In this document: positions 44,936-56,858 of the stretch, piece after piece
How positions within the stretch are numbered: the stretch's first letter is position 1
Layout of the letters: each line of letters starts with the position of its first letter
Assembly: GCF_963676685.1 (NCBI RefSeq)
Contig: NC_092354.1
Span: 67,468,241 to 67,532,240, forward strand
Direction: 5' to 3'
Source: Mytilus edulis
Lineage: Eukaryota; Mollusca; Bivalvia; Mytilida; Mytilidae
Length of the DNA stretch: 64,000 nucleotides
The notes under the pieces: model-generated
Databases searched by the model: none
What the model saw: the letters and a program-made list of their open reading frames with translations, nothing else
Told to the model about the DNA's origin: nothing
Program-made: the position numbers and the translations under genes

Positions 44936-45329
44936 TCTAAATATAAAGGCTTCGGCAAAAAAGCGATTAATTAATATTATACAGAGGTTTGCTATTTTGC
45001 CGGTTTTATTTCAGATTTATAATCGGCAAGAGAACATGTTTAACCCCGCCATATTCTGCATGGATGTGCCTGTTCCAAGTCAGGAGCCCGTAATTCAGTG
45101 ATTTTCTTTTGTTGATGTGTTACATAAATTATTTGTTTTTCTTTAATTTTTTGTACATAAATTAGGCCGTTAGTATTAGGGGGGGGGGTGCATTATTATT
45201 TGAATTGTTTTTCATTTGTTATTCCGGGAGTCAGGATGGCTCGTTTTCACATAACAAAATTATCTGACCTCATTAACCAAATGTAATATCTGTTTACGAA
45301 TAGTATTCATACCTGGGCGGACCTGTTTA
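44936..45329. other. Interior of TIR unit with minus-strand dispersed repeat
   Basis: 45030-45185 is a minus-strand piece of the family containing 'ctgttccaagtcaggagccc'. A G9 run follows at about 45180; nothing else recognised. Confidence 0.5.
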
Positions 45330-47215
45330 ACAAAAATCTTTTAACCGCACCAATCTAAACTGACATTATTTGCTCTTTCTTTCTGCAAATCTATATACAT
45401 GTAGCTGCACAGTACTTCAGTTTTAATTTTAGGTAAAGAGGGACTGTAATATACAAGTTACAGCAATATAGGAAAACAATTGTGTTCGCATCAATTTATA
45501 GTGCCAGCATGCAGGGGCAGATCCAGTCATTTTAAAGGGGGGGGGGGTTTCCAACCATGAGTAAAGGGTGTTCCAACTATATCCTCCCATTCAAATGCAT
45601 TGATCATAAAAAAAGGGAGGTTCCAACTCCTGGACCCCCTTGATACACCAATGAGCATGTCCTCTTTTTGTTCAAAATATTGAATCAAAAACAAATATCA
45701 GTAGTTTTCATACTTCAGACTGAGTCGTGTAATAAAATCTTTTGACCGCATCAACCAAAACTTACCATATTTGATTTTTTTTTTATGTAAATCTAAAAGC
45801 TGCACAGTAATTCAGTTATAATTTTAGGTCAAGAGAGACTGTAGTATATAAATAACTACAATATTGGAAATCAATGACCACATTTTTTTTCTCGCATCTA
45901 TTGAGAGTGCCAGCATTTCCTATTTTTATTCAAAATATCGCATCTGAAAAAAATATCAGTAGTTTTCATACCTCAGACTGACTCATGTAACAAAATTATT
46001 TGTCTGCATCAATCAAAACTGACCATATTTGACAGCATCAAACGAAACTGACCATATTTGACCTGACCATATTTGACCGCATCAACCAAAACTGACCATA
46101 TTTGCTCTTTTTTAATGTAACTCTTATAGTCGCATAGTAAATCTGTAATATTTTTTATGTAAGGATTGATTGTAAAATCATGAGAATACAAATGATAGAA
46201 ATATTGGAACACAATGCTACCTAATTTCATTTGTATCAATTTAGAGTGCCAGCATGTCCTCTTTTTATTCAAAATATTGCATCATAAACAAATATCAGTA
46301 GTTTTCATACCTCAGACTGACTGGTATAACAAATGTATTTGTCCGCATCAACCAAAACTGACCATATTTGCACTTTATTATGTACATGATGTCAATCTTA
46401 ATAGCCGCAAAGTAAATGACTTATATATTTATATCAGGATGGATTGTTTAATATAAAAGAAAGCAATATTGGAAAACAAAATTATGCTCACATCAGTTTA
46501 GAGTGCCAGCATGTCCTCTTTTTAATCAAAATTTTGAATCGTAAACTAATTTCAGTAGTTTTGATATCTCAGACTGACTCATGAATATAACAAAATTATT
46601 TGTCCGCATCAACCAAAACTGACCATATTTGACAGCATCAACCAAAACTGACCATATGTGACAGCATCAACCAAAACTGACCATATTTACACTTTGTTAT
46701 GTAAATCTTGATATATATATATATAGCCACATACTAAATCACTTATAGTAATACATATTGCGATGGATTGTATAATTCAAATGACAGCAATATCAATGAA
46801 TATTGGAACACATTGACTACAAAAAAAATTCCACATCAATTTAGACAACGTTAGAGTATCAGCAAGTCCTCTTTTTATTCAAAATATTGAACTGTAAACA
46901 AATTTCAGTAGTTTCGATATATCGGACTGAGTCGTTTTAACAAAATTAGTTGACCGCATCAACCAAAACTGAACGTATTTACACTTTATCATGTAAACAT
47001 GGTAAATATATATCGCCTCATTGTAAAGCAATAATATTTCTATGTGAGGACGGATTGTATGATAAAAATGACACCAACTTTGGCACACAATACACCTTAT
47101 TGCTAATCCCGGCTGACCCGGCCTCTTGTACTTTTGAAGCATACAACAATCACTTTTCCATTGTGGCATCAGATATTTTGTTTTATGACGTTAAAATTTT
47201 ACGGGAACCTGTGTG
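45330..47215. repeat. Tandem array, about six units of 260-400 bp
   Basis: Each unit runs from ccgcatcaaccaaaactgac, through 'atgtaaatct', 'gcacagtaa', 'gtgccagcatgtcctctttt' and 'atcagtagttttcatacctc', to the next 'ttatttgtc'. Starts are at about 45345, 45747, 46080, 46344, 46604 and 46954. In two units a 27-bp piece (gcatcaaccaaaactgaccat...) is itself repeated two or three times. The short open frames here are not credible genes. Confidence 0.85.
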
Positions 47216-47885
47216 ATATCCAGTAATGGCAGACAAATAGCGACAAGGTGTATTTATACCATATCTAAATATTTAGCGCGCTGTTATTTTCTCTCTGTAT
47301 CCGTAATAATGAACCGTCACTAAAGTCAGTAACTTTTTAAGTCAGTAGTTCATTGTAGTTTGTGATGTTTGTTTTTTTTAAATAAAACTATTTAACGAAT
47401 AACGGCATCATCTAACACTCACAACTGATTCATATACTTTATCTTAAAATAAAAAGTACATGTATGGGAAGTTCTCTTCTTGGAATAGTATTCTGTTAAT
47501 ATAATTTGAAGAAGGCAAAGAAAAATGCATGATTTTTTTTGTAGCCCAACTTCCAGGGGCAAATGTTTCATTCATGTTCAGATCGAGTATATTTTTCTGA
47601 GTTCCAGACTCCCAGATATCATTTATAATCGTTATGGATAAGTCTGGCTAAATTGAGGAAATGGTGCAAATGTACAGTTTTTTTACGTTATACAACACTT
47701 TTTTCATGAATATCTAATAATTCATCCACTGTACAATTTTCGTTTGAACATTTGTCAAAACAGAATCTTAAATGAATGTAAATCCAAGGCAAACAAGGTA
47801 AATTACGATTAAAATTCCATAAATTAAATACAGAGTTATATTTAGGAAGAGACCGTTAAAAACGGGGAACGAAGAAACGTAAACA
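47216..47885. other. Stretch before the LINE, nothing recognised
   Basis: May include 5' untranslated sequence of the LINE that follows; no motif seen. Confidence 0.35.
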
Positions 47886-48960
47886 ATGATGTTTCCGTAT
47901 GCAATCTGTCAAAGTTCATCTAATCCATTTGAAAGTCTATATCATTATTCGAATGATGACTGTGGCATGAAAACACCAACAAACTCATTTAAACCATCTC
48001 ACCAGTCTACACCAATACGTACAAATAAAACAAAAACAAATTGTAAAAAACCTTTGCGAATACTTAACATCAATTTTCAGTCTATCAAACGTAAACAACA
48101 CCTTATTCAAAATATAATTGATAGCACTAAACCGGATATTGTAATCGGAACAGAAACTTGGCTCGACTCTACAATAAAAGACATTGAAATCTTTCCTGAA
48201 GAGTACACACTATACAGAAAAGACAGAAAAAACAAGCAGGGTGGCGGCGTACTTATTGCAATAAAATCAGAATTTATAAGTGATGAAGTTGAAAACCTTA
48301 CACCTGACGATAAATGTGAAATGGTATGGGCCAAAATTGAAATTAAGGGTAGCAGATCACTTTATATATCATCCTTTTACAACCCAAAAACATATAATGA
48401 TCAAAGCATGAAGTGGTTTGACACATCAGTTAGGAGAGCTACTCAAATAAAAAATGCAGCTATATTAAATGGAGGAGATTTTAATCTCCCAGGGTGGGAT
48501 TGGAAAAACAAAATACTTAAACCAAAATCAACCCACCAAAGTATACATTATGATTTTGGAAATACTTTGGATGACACGGGCTTGGTACAATTAATTGAAA
48601 ATCCAACAAGAAAGGACAATATACTAGATCTCATTATCACAAATTTACCAAACTAGGTCCCACGAATTGAAATCATGCCGGGAATCTCAGATCATGACAT
48701 TGTCTTTATAGAATTCAATTTAACACCATCTAAGCTAAAACAAACACCAAGAAATGTGCAGATTTACAACAAGGCAAACTGGGAAACAATGAAAAAAGAA
48801 GTAATCAACTTACAACATACCATACAGGAAAAGGTTAATACACATACTGTTGATGAACTGTTCAAAACAAAACTCAATGAACTAGTCAGTGAGCATATTC
48901 CACACAAAAAGCTAACTACAAAAAATAAAACCCCATGGGTAACATTTGAACAAGAAAATT
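47886..48960 (+). pseudogene. LINE ORF2: endonuclease domain and linker
   Basis: The APE-type endonuclease is readable: 'LRILNINFQSIKRKQHLIQN' (N in motif I), 'PDIVIGTETWL' with the catalytic Glu, 'GGGVLIAIKS', 'SLYISSFYNP', 'NGGDFNLPGWDW' (DxN), and 'NPTRKDNILDLIITN' closing on 'GISDHDIVF' (SDH motif) after a stop codon. All catalytic positions known for this fold are therefore still present around one nonsense mutation. The N-terminal segment (about 60 codons) is serine- and asparagine-rich without a gag-like zinc knuckle. The linker 'NVQIYNKANWETMKKEV' leads to a frameshift near 48948. Confidence 0.9.
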
Positions 48961-48961
48961 A

Positions 48962-50875
48962 ATGAAAAAGAGAGACAGACTTTATAAAAAGATGAAAAAG
49001 TCTGGAAATGACAATATGAGAAAAAAGTATAAGCAAATTAAACATCAGGTACAAAAACAACTCAGACAATCATACTGGCAATACATTGAAAATGTTGAAA
49101 CACCAAAACCAGATGAAAACAAATTTTCCAACATGAGAAAATTTTGGTCTTATATTAAAAGCAAAAAAACTGACTACAGTGGAATAACATCACTTAAGCA
49201 GATTTGGAAACTTATACCTGACACCAAACAAAAATCTGATGCACTCAACAGGCAGTTTCAATCAGTTTTCTCAGAACCAAACAAAATCACTGCTACTGAA
49301 TTTGAAAGCAATCAATACATGCAACAGAAAACAGCTTACCCTACCATGCCCGATATAAATATCACCATCCAAGGTATCTCAAAACTTCTTCTAAATTTAA
49401 ACCCATCCAAGGCAAGTGGACCAAACTTAAGCCACGTCTCCTTAGGGAGTTAGCACATGAAATTTCACCAATACTATGCCTTATATATCAAAAATCATTA
49501 GACACTGGCGAAGTCCCTACTGACTGGCGTACTGCACATGTTTCACCCATCTACAAGAAAGGTTCCAAATATAATCCAGAGAATTATAGACCTATTTCTT
49601 TGACATGTATATGTTGTAAACTTATGGAACATGTTGTAGTTAGCGCAATCATGACACACGCAGACAAACATAACATCCTGTATCCCCTACAACACGGTTT
49701 TCGAAAAAAACAGATCTTGTGAAACTCAACTTTTGGAATTTGTAGATGATGTCACTAAAAATATGAAAAACTCAAAACAAACAGATGTACTTATAATGGA
49801 TTTCTCCAAAGCTTTTGATAAAGTCAGTCATAACTTGTTAACACACAAATTAAATTACTATGGGATACAGGGGAAAACAAATGCATGGATACAGGGCTTC
49901 TTATCATGTCGTACCCAAGCAGTTATCCTAGAGGGTGAGACTTCAGGTTATGTCCCTGTAAAGTCCGGAGTGCCTCAAGAATCTGTTCTGGGCCCAAGTC
50001 TGTTTTTATTTTACATAAACGACATACCAGTTGGGCAAAATTCCACCATACGCCTATTTGCAGACGACGCCATTGCATATCTGGTAATAAAATCAAACAG
50101 TGATTGCGAAACCCTTCAAAAAGACCTCAACACACTAGGCATTTGGGAAAATACATGGAAAATGGCTTTCCATCCTGACAAGTGTAATGTCATGTCCATC
50201 AGCCGAAATAAAAATCCATGTGTATATAATTACACTTTACATGGCCACATTCTTGAACATGTCGATAAGGCAAACTACCTAGGTGTGACAATTCAATCAG
50301 ACTTGAAATGGCACAGTCACATAAACAACATCTGTAATAAAGCCAACAGCACACTAGGTTTTCTTCGAAGGAATCTTAACATCAGTTCCACCTCAGTAAA
50401 GGAACAGGAATATAGATCTTTAGTCAGACCATCGCTAGAATACGCCTGTTCAGTTTGGGACCCTTAGTTTACTGAGGATATTAACAAGATAGAAAAAGTA
50501 CAAAGAAGGGCTGCTAGATATGTCACTAACCGACACAGAAACACCTCAAGCGTTAGTGACATGCTAGATCATTTAAAATGGAGAGACCTGACACACAGAA
50601 GAACCAATGCACGCCTGTTCATGTTCTATAAAATTTCATATCACCTAATTGCTATCACAAAAACAGACAGATTAATTCAAACGCTCAGACAGTCCAGGAA
50701 CATGCACACACTCTCATACCAAATTCCCTCCTGCCGAACACAAATAAGACAACAATCATTTTTCCCACGCACAATTAAAATCTGGAACAGCCTTCCCCCG
50801 AGTTTTGTGATGAGCGACTCTATAGAGTCGTTCAAAGTAGCCGTCTCAAACTACACCTACAGCCCGTAAATTCAT
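48962..50875 (+). pseudogene. LINE ORF2: reverse transcriptase and C-terminal tail
   Basis: 'LMKKRDRLYKKMKK' starts the linker, then 'LNPSKASGPN', 'PIYKKGSKYNPENYRPISLT', 'LQHGFRKK', 'DVLIMDFSKAFDKVSHNLL' (catalytic D), 'SGVPQESVLGPSLFLFYIND', 'STIRLFADDAIAYL' (catalytic ADD) and 'ANYLGVTIQSDLKW'. After the stop at 50465 the frame continues 'DINKIEKVQRRAARYVTN' to 'SFFPRTIKIWNSLPPSFV' and TAA at 50867-50869. Catalytic residues are intact but two frameshifts and the stop prevent a full product. GVPQxSVLGP has Glu where Gly is usual (PQGS). Confidence 0.9.
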
Positions 50876-51069
50876 CATGTGTAAATAGTTTTATCTTAAT
50901 ATTTGAAAATAATAAATTAAAAATATGCACTACCACTATGTAAAAAAAAATTTAGTTTTTTTGTTCACTATCAAAGATTTGTTATATTTCACTGTATATA
51001 TATCTTCACAAAGCAATGCGCAGTACAAGTGACGTAATCTTCAACGTGTTGAAGGCGGTCATTATATAG

Positions 51070-51096
51070 TAGAAGTAGAAGTAGAAGTAGAAATCT
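51070..51096 (+). repeat. (GTAGAA)n tail of the LINE
   Basis: Four hexamer units directly after tcattatata; interpreted as the element's 3' end. Confidence 0.8.
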
Positions 51097-51261
51097 TATA
51101 AAAATATTTCTCCGATGAGTAGGATAACCTTCTATTCACTTCGATATTTGTACATGTAACGTATGATCATTAAAAAATATAGAACATCTGCTATTATATA
51201 GCAAAGTAATTGGAAGTGATTTATTTCTTCTAAATTCCAAAGTGACCTTACTGCAGTGACG

Positions 51262-51539
51262 TCATTTAGAACTGTTCTACAGTCCTGTCTGATTTAGTCA
51301 GTTCTGCTGACAGTTCTACGGTTAGAAGTGATTTGGACAGTTCTACCTAGAACTGATTTAGACAGTTCTACCCTAGAACTGATCCTGACAGTTCTACCTA
51401 GAACTGATTTAGTCAGTTCTACCTAGAACTGATTCTGACAGTTCTACTTAGAACAGTTCTAGGGTAAAACTGTTCTAGGTAGAACTGTTCTAGGACAGGT
51501 TAGAACAGTTCTATGACAGAATATTCTGACAGTTCTATT
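51262..51539. repeat. Right subterminal palindrome array
   Basis: About ten cagttctacctagaactg-type palindromes at about 25-bp spacing, inverted relative to the left array's outer end. Confidence 0.9.
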
Positions 51540-51720
51540 GAGAGGTTAGAAGTGATCTCCACTGTACATGAATATACTTGTATAGGGTAAAAGGGTTTTA
51601 AATTGCCGAGGCAGATTTCGTCTCGTGCGGTTAATGCCGGGAGTTTCAACAAAAGCTATCATGGTATAATTTACGAAACACCACAAAACTATCTAAAAGA
51701 TATGAAATATCTATAACTAA

Positions 51721-51935
51721 ATGTGTGTAAATAAGTCCGTACATAACCCGTATAATGTCGAGATATATCAATGTTTTTATAAGGTAGGTGTTTAATACCG
51801 AAGGAACGATTATATTCATAGATGAAGCTCTTAATAAATAATGTAGAGCGTACCAATTTTTAAGGTACCAGATGCCCATTTCGACATCTCTGTTCTGTGA
51901 TGTTTGAGGCCAAAATATTTGAATATCCAAAATTT
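51721..51935 (+). repeat. Dispersed repeat, second copy
   Basis: Counterpart of 43892-44055, extending further through 'taccagatgcccatttcgac' and 'gaggccaaaatatttgaa'. Confidence 0.75.
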
Positions 51936-52344
51936 AATACAAATATTGAAGATGATTTAAGAACAAAAGTCTTACAAAAGTACTGTACTCAAATTCAAAT
52001 TAAAAAAGGGGTGGTCCATAAAGAAAAAAAAGCCAACGTTACCAATCATAGGAACTAGTGAAAAACAAGTGTGACAACAATTGGCATCCAGGAGAAGTTG
52101 AAGACCGCCATCGGGTGCGTAATTTTCTGGCTGTGTTGGCATTGTGTTGTTTTCTACTTTTTGTTCGGGTTGTTGTCTATTAGAGACAGTCGCCATTTCC
52201 ATTTTCAATTTATTAGCAAACATCATAGACGACGTACATAATATCACAACTCTATTTAAAGATACAATAAAACAAACAAAAATTTATCTTACAAAGACGC
52301 CAACAAAAAAAGTTTAGTGATTACTAGTAGTTATGACTACTGTA
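51936..52344. other. Repeat-derived stretch, no gene
   Basis: 52075-52195 read on the minus strand resembles the 'agagacaacaacccgacc' part of the Penelope-like repeat at 5380, but is diverged. Confidence 0.35.
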
Positions 52345-52490
52345 GATTAATTTATTTTCGTTGGTACTAATTTTTCGTGGATTGAGGAAAAGTTGTGTGT
52401 TCATGGATACTGAATTTCGTTGTTTTTGCAAAATCTGCATACATTCTAATTCGTTGAACATTTAAATTTGTGGTTTCCCGGTACACACGG
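52345..52490 (+). repeat. Partial copy of the 'ttcgtggat' repeat
   Basis: 'ttttcgtggattgaggaaaa' and 'attcgttgaacatttaaatt'. It runs directly into the next repeat. Confidence 0.6.
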
Positions 52491-52494
52491 AACT

Positions 52495-52745
52495 AGTGTC
52501 AATGAGACAACTCTACATTCAAGTCACGATGTATAAAATGTTAACAATCCGAGGTAAAATTACGCCTTTAAACACGGAACCATAGGTCGCATCCAACAGC
52601 AAGTTTTAAAGAATCCCAAAATGACTAGTATGAAATAATTGAAATAGTAAAATCAACGGTCTAAACTATATAAAAATGATAAACTTTTTATCCACACCAA
52701 CAAATGACAACCACTCAACAGCAGGCAAATGCGTGTACATAAATG
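52495..52745 (+). repeat. Dispersed repeat, family of 17030-17200
   Basis: 'gtgtcaatgagacaactcta', 'ttcaagtcac', 'ggtcgcatccaacagcaag' and 'gaaatagtaaaatcaacggt'. Confidence 0.6.
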
Positions 52746-53356
52746 CCTATTAAGAAAATGGCGACAAGGCACGCCAACACAAAATACAAAAATCTTGTGT
52801 AAACTAAAACTTCAAACAAAAACAAAAAGCACAAGAATTAATCTTATCGTCTGCATGTGTTATTAGTACCAATCCAAATATGTTAGAAGGATCAGCACGC
52901 TATAATAAATGTTTTGAAAAGATAATAATTTTAACACCTAAATACAAATTTAAGACATTTTTGCTTCATGTACTTCTCCAAACCCTGGTTAATAAACAAT
53001 CATTTTTAAATTTGACATTAAACGGCATTTGCAGTAAAGTTGTATTTTCATAACATGTTGCTGCTTAAGATAGTTTTAGCTATGTGATCGCTAGAGAGCA
53101 TCCTTTTCAACTAGTACTATTACCTATTTAGACACAGCGACACAGGAGCCGAGGGGTACAATTGTCAACCTACAATTCGGGCAAAACGAATAATTATTAA
53201 AATATAAGAAAATAAAAAATGAAACAGGACAATGGCTAACTTGTAGATTATTGGATTATAAGACGATAGAACATATTTTTAAATCTCCTTTATGAATTTG
53301 TGTTTCCTCATTCATAAGTTTGAAATTTGATATTTCATACGCACATATCTTTTTAG
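52746..53356. other. Upstream region of LRR gene
   Basis: A first exon with the start codon and signal peptide should lie here or further left but could not be identified. Confidence 0.35.
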
Positions 53357-53524
53357 TATATTCATGTTTACGCTCGCATATGAGGAAACTATTGAATGTG
53401 AGTACGCCTTAGATTCCAATTTTACCTGTTTATGCAAGGTGGTTAAAGCTGCTGTAGATATTGACTGTACTTACCTAGATCTTGTGGCAGTTCCGTCCGG
53501 CATTCCAAACAACACTGTCATCTT
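53357..53524 (+). CDS. LRR receptor-like gene, LRRNT-type exon
   Basis: Acceptor ctttttag ends at 53356; the exon ends in phase 2 at donor gtaagt (53525). It reads IFMFTLAYEETIEC, a possible end of a signal peptide, then four cysteines in C-x9-C-x-C-x10-C and LVAVPSGIPNNTVIL. This is an LRR N-terminal cap (C..C.C..C ... L..VP.GIP.NT..L.L). It is followed by eleven one-repeat exons, all phase 2. Predicted role: extracellular ligand-binding leucine-rich domain of a receptor. An upstream ATG exon is expected, since the in-frame ATG at 53364 leaves too short a signal peptide. Confidence 0.8.
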
Positions 53525-53884
53525 GTAAGTCAATATTATAAAAATTGATACATCGCCAAGAAAAATAATGTGTAATTATATTGAGCAAACAAATAAAATA
53601 TTTTCTTTTTTCTATCAGTAACGTAGTATATAGGGATCTAGTTATACAAGCGAGCTTTGCGAGTTATAAATTAGCAATTATTACATGCTTTTATATATTT
53701 CTATATGTTTGTCAATTATTGCATACTTTGTCAAATTTAGTAATAAACAATCGGAAATAGTGGGCAATATACTGTTGCTGCGATACATAGAACATATCTG
53801 TAACTGTTCATATCAGTCAAGACACCCATATTGTGAAGAGGATGTATTTAAAGAATGATTCATTTAAAAAAATCTATTTTTCAG
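53525..53884 (+). other. Intron of LRR gene
   Basis: GT...AG, phase 2; no recognised content apart from a 'gcgagctttgcgag' motif at about 53660. Confidence 0.75.
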
Positions 53885-53956
53885 AGAACTGAACAATAAT
53901 AACATTCAAAGTATCAACACAAGCAGTTTTATAGATCTGCTCGAACTTAAAAGCCT
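53885..53956 (+). CDS. LRR gene, LRR exon 1 (72 bp)
   Basis: One 24-residue repeat, L-ELNNNNIQSINTSSFIDLL, completed by the next codons. Exact 72 bp between ttcag and gtaagt, phase 2 at both ends. Confidence 0.88.
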
Positions 53957-55286
53957 GTAAGTATTGCGTATTTCAATGTTTCTTAAACAAATCCGTACAT
54001 GTAGCAAGGAAGACTACTCCAGCAAAAAAAAACAAAAAAAAACAGAAACACTTTAAGGATGTTCTCTACTCTGTTTAAAAATAACAATCTTTTTAAAAGA
54101 CTGTCATAAATTGAAAGAATATAAATAAAGAAACTTTTAAAGCAGAAAAAAAATGTAGGGTCTGTGTGCTGGTTTTTGAGATATAAGCCGTTGAAAATTT
54201 GGGGGGAAATAATTCTCTCTAGATTTTTCTTTCACATAACATTGGCACCTTTTTTGTTTAAAAAACTATGAAAAAATAACAAGGATTTCATATGATTTTG
54301 AAATATGGCTTTTTAAATCATATGTAATAAAAATATGAAAAGAAAAGTTAATGTTAATACATGGATAAAACCAGAGGATTCCGAAAATCTGGCAAAAATT
54401 CTAAAAGTAGAGGAGCAAACATCCTTAATGAAATATATGCATGCAGCTTTTGAAAGAAAACTGTTAAAACCAGCATATGCTCAAATTTATATCACACTCA
54501 ATAGCAAAAAATATAAATCACTATTTATTACTATATGATAAAATTTGATGCGACTGTCATACAAGTGAGATGTTAAGCTAGCTATAAAACCAGGTTCAAT
54601 CCACCATTTTCTACATTTGAAAATGCCTGTACCAAGTCGGGAATATGACAGTTCTTGTCCATTCGTTTTTGATGCGTTTTATTATTTGATTTTGACATGT
54701 GATTATGGACTTTCCGAATTGATTTTCCTCTGAGTTCAGTATTTTTGTGATTTTACTTTTTACAGCACAATCTCAATATCTTAATTATATCTTTAGACGG
54801 GTAGCATTCAAAATTGCTAGTCAGCTACGTTGTTTGCTTCACTACAATATCATTTTATGTCTCTATTTGTTAAGATTTTCTTAGAACATGTATCATTTTT
54901 TTCTTTCTAACATGTTTAATATAAACGGGTTTTGTTTTAGACAGGAGGTTTTTGATATGATATGTATAGTTGAAACCATACGTAATTTTTTAATACCTGG
55001 CATTATAGTTTTGTTTTTGACGATTATCAGCCAAAACTGTATAACCACATTTTGCCCACCGGAGTTACACCATATACTTTAAAAATTCTGATAATGCGTG
55101 TTGTTAATAGAATATTTGATAAGTTTAATTTTTATTCAATATTGTATGCAAACACGTGTTATGAAAGAGACAAAAGGAAGACAAAAACTGAAATTAACCT
55201 AGCTACTTGTCGTGCTGTTGTCGCCGATTTCAATAAAATACTTTTAATGAAATAAAAGAGAAAACATGTCTTTCATTGTTTTTCAG
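53957..55286 (+). other. Intron of LRR gene with SINE-like repeat
   Basis: Contains the tRNA-like repeat at 54545-54760. The 67-codon open frame at 54335 and that at 55052 have no recognisable features. Confidence 0.7.
54545..54760 (+). repeat. tRNA-like dispersed repeat, plus-strand copy
   Basis: 'ttaagctagctataaaacca' followed by ggttcaatcc (B box) and 'cctgtaccaagtcgggaata', the inverse of 2665-2740. Confidence 0.65.
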
Positions 55287-55358
55287 AAATGTGCTACAAA
55301 ACAAGTTGATGCACATCGTCAATGGCATGTTTTCGGATATATCTAGTCTACAAGTATT
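55287..55358 (+). CDS. LRR gene, LRR exon 2 (72 bp)
   Basis: L-NVLQNKLMHIVNGMFSDIS repeat; acceptor tttcag, donor gtatgt; phase 2. Confidence 0.88.
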
Positions 55359-56786
55359 GTATGTTAATTTATTAATTCATATATTTAACGTATTATGTCC
55401 CAATAATGTTGAAAGCCAAGTTGTCTGATATGGTCCCTGTCGCCTTTTTCTTCTTGTCATATGTATGCATCTAGTTTTATAGCAATAAACTTAATATGAC
55501 CACTGACTAACAAACTGAGTTATAGTCTCTTTTAAAACGTATCGTTTAAACGAAATTGGGAGATGTGGTATGATTTCCAAAATGAGACAACTATCCACTA
55601 ATGAAGTGGATAACAGAATTTATAGTAATTGTGCATATGTGTTTTAGCTTTATTGAGGAAATTGTTTCAATAATGTCCTTATATATATTATATTCTGCAT
55701 CTGAAAAACGAACTTACTTGATGCAAGAGTTTACAATTATTTGTAACTTAAATAACGAGTTATGCTTTTTAGACATACATGACTATTAATGGTCAACTAA
55801 TCGCAAAGATACATCTAAACGTAAGGAAAGCATAAAATAACAACTCGTGCTAACATTGCCAAATTACATCTATGTACTATGTGTTTGAATATATTGTGTG
55901 CACCATCAAATTATGACTTTATCAAATAATTAAACACACTGTTTTGTTAATTACTGTTTTCCTCTTGAAATTAGAAAAAAAATTAAAACGAACATAATAA
56001 TTTTATGATTGATAGTCAACATACTGCTGAGAATACCATTAAAATAAAAGTTACACACGATAGGATTGCCAATGATACAAATATCCAACAGAGTTCAAAT
56101 GAAGCTAACTAAAGCAATTATAGGCCCCAGCATGGAATTTAAAAATGATAAAAATCTTTACTGTTTTGTTTGCTTGTAAAGGTCTTGTCAGTAAAAATAT
56201 GAAACCATTCAAAGAAGAAAATATACTACGTATTTAATGCATGACAGTTTACGAACAACAAATATGACAAACCTGAACCACCGATATCCCATGACCTACA
56301 TGATCTTTTTCACAGATTTTTTTAAAAATCTCACAACTTAAATTGATGGTAATCTGTAACGAAGTATTCATGACTAGCAAGTGGTTTACACGAAGGATTG
56401 TTGGTGAAAAGAGTTGCAAACATTTGACCCGGGTAGACACATAACGAATGTGGCAGGTTCAGTCGTGTGTGTAATCGACTACCCCTCCCCTAGCTTGGAG
56501 CAGTGGTGGAACAGCACAAGCCACACAGCATAAGAATAAACCTAGAAAAATCAGCTGCAATTAACATGACTCAAAGGGTTGGTATATGCACTAAGACAAT
56601 CATTTAATAAGAATTAAACGCAAAGTTCCGAAAAAAAATAATCGTAGTTACTGCAAGCTAGCTACCTGTATATATAAGTACAACATATAAACATAATGTC
56701 AAGAAAGTAAAATCATTTCGTTCATATGTAGAACTCGTAACTCTTTTATTGACTTTGTCTTTTACATTTCTGTAAACCATCCTCAG
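55359..56786 (+). other. Intron of LRR gene
   Basis: Includes a diverged dispersed repeat at about 56040-56240 ('gattgccaatgatacaaata') and a short fragment at 55558-55602 ('gatgtggtatgatttcca'). Confidence 0.7.
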
Positions 56787-56858
56787 AAACTTGGATTACA
56801 ACCATATGACAGCCATAGAAGAATATGCTTTCTCTGGATTAAACAACCTGACTGAGTT
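56787..56858 (+). CDS. LRR gene, LRR exon 3 (72 bp)
   Basis: L-NLDYNHMTAIEEYAFSGLN repeat with the canonical LxxLxLxxNxIxxIxxxxFxxL spacing; acceptor cctcag, donor gtaagt. Confidence 0.9.

Larger units (their letters stand above)
47886..51096 (+). mobile_element. Near full-length but inactive Jockey/CR1-type LINE
   Basis: Carries an apurinic endonuclease domain, a linker, a complete RT domain and the C-terminal tail in several frames (separate entries). Breaks: in-frame stops at 48654-48656 (after NLPN) and at 50465-50467 (after SVWDP), and frameshifts near 48948, 49430 and 49705 (an A-run). The 3' end passes through 'cttcaacgtgttgaaggcgg' and closes in a gtagaa microsatellite (51070-51096), as is common for this LINE type. 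It lies inside the 7-kb TIR unit and is more intact than the LINE at 23100. Confidence 0.9.
44528..51566. mobile_element. 7.0-kb TIR-bounded unit with palindromic subterminal arrays
   Basis: The left end 44528-44554 and the right end 51540-51566 are inverted copies (26 of 27 bp), beginning tacagtggagatca and ending ttctaacctctc. Inside each end lies an array of CAGTTCTAxxTAGAACTG palindromes. The interior holds a minus-strand dispersed repeat (45030-45185), a ~300-bp tandem array (45330-47215) and a LINE (47886-51096). No transposase was seen, and no target-site duplication was certain. Two independent insertions of one family facing each other remain possible, but each array carries the end sequence only on its outer side, which favours a single unit. 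Confidence 0.6.

Noticed and set aside
46009-47216. Several 80-96-codon open frames on both strands
   Set aside because: They fall in the 260-400-bp tandem array and change frame from unit to unit, so no conserved product.
54335-54538. 67-codon open frame inside the LRR gene
   Set aside because: In an intron, no recognisable motif, AT-rich composition like its surroundings.
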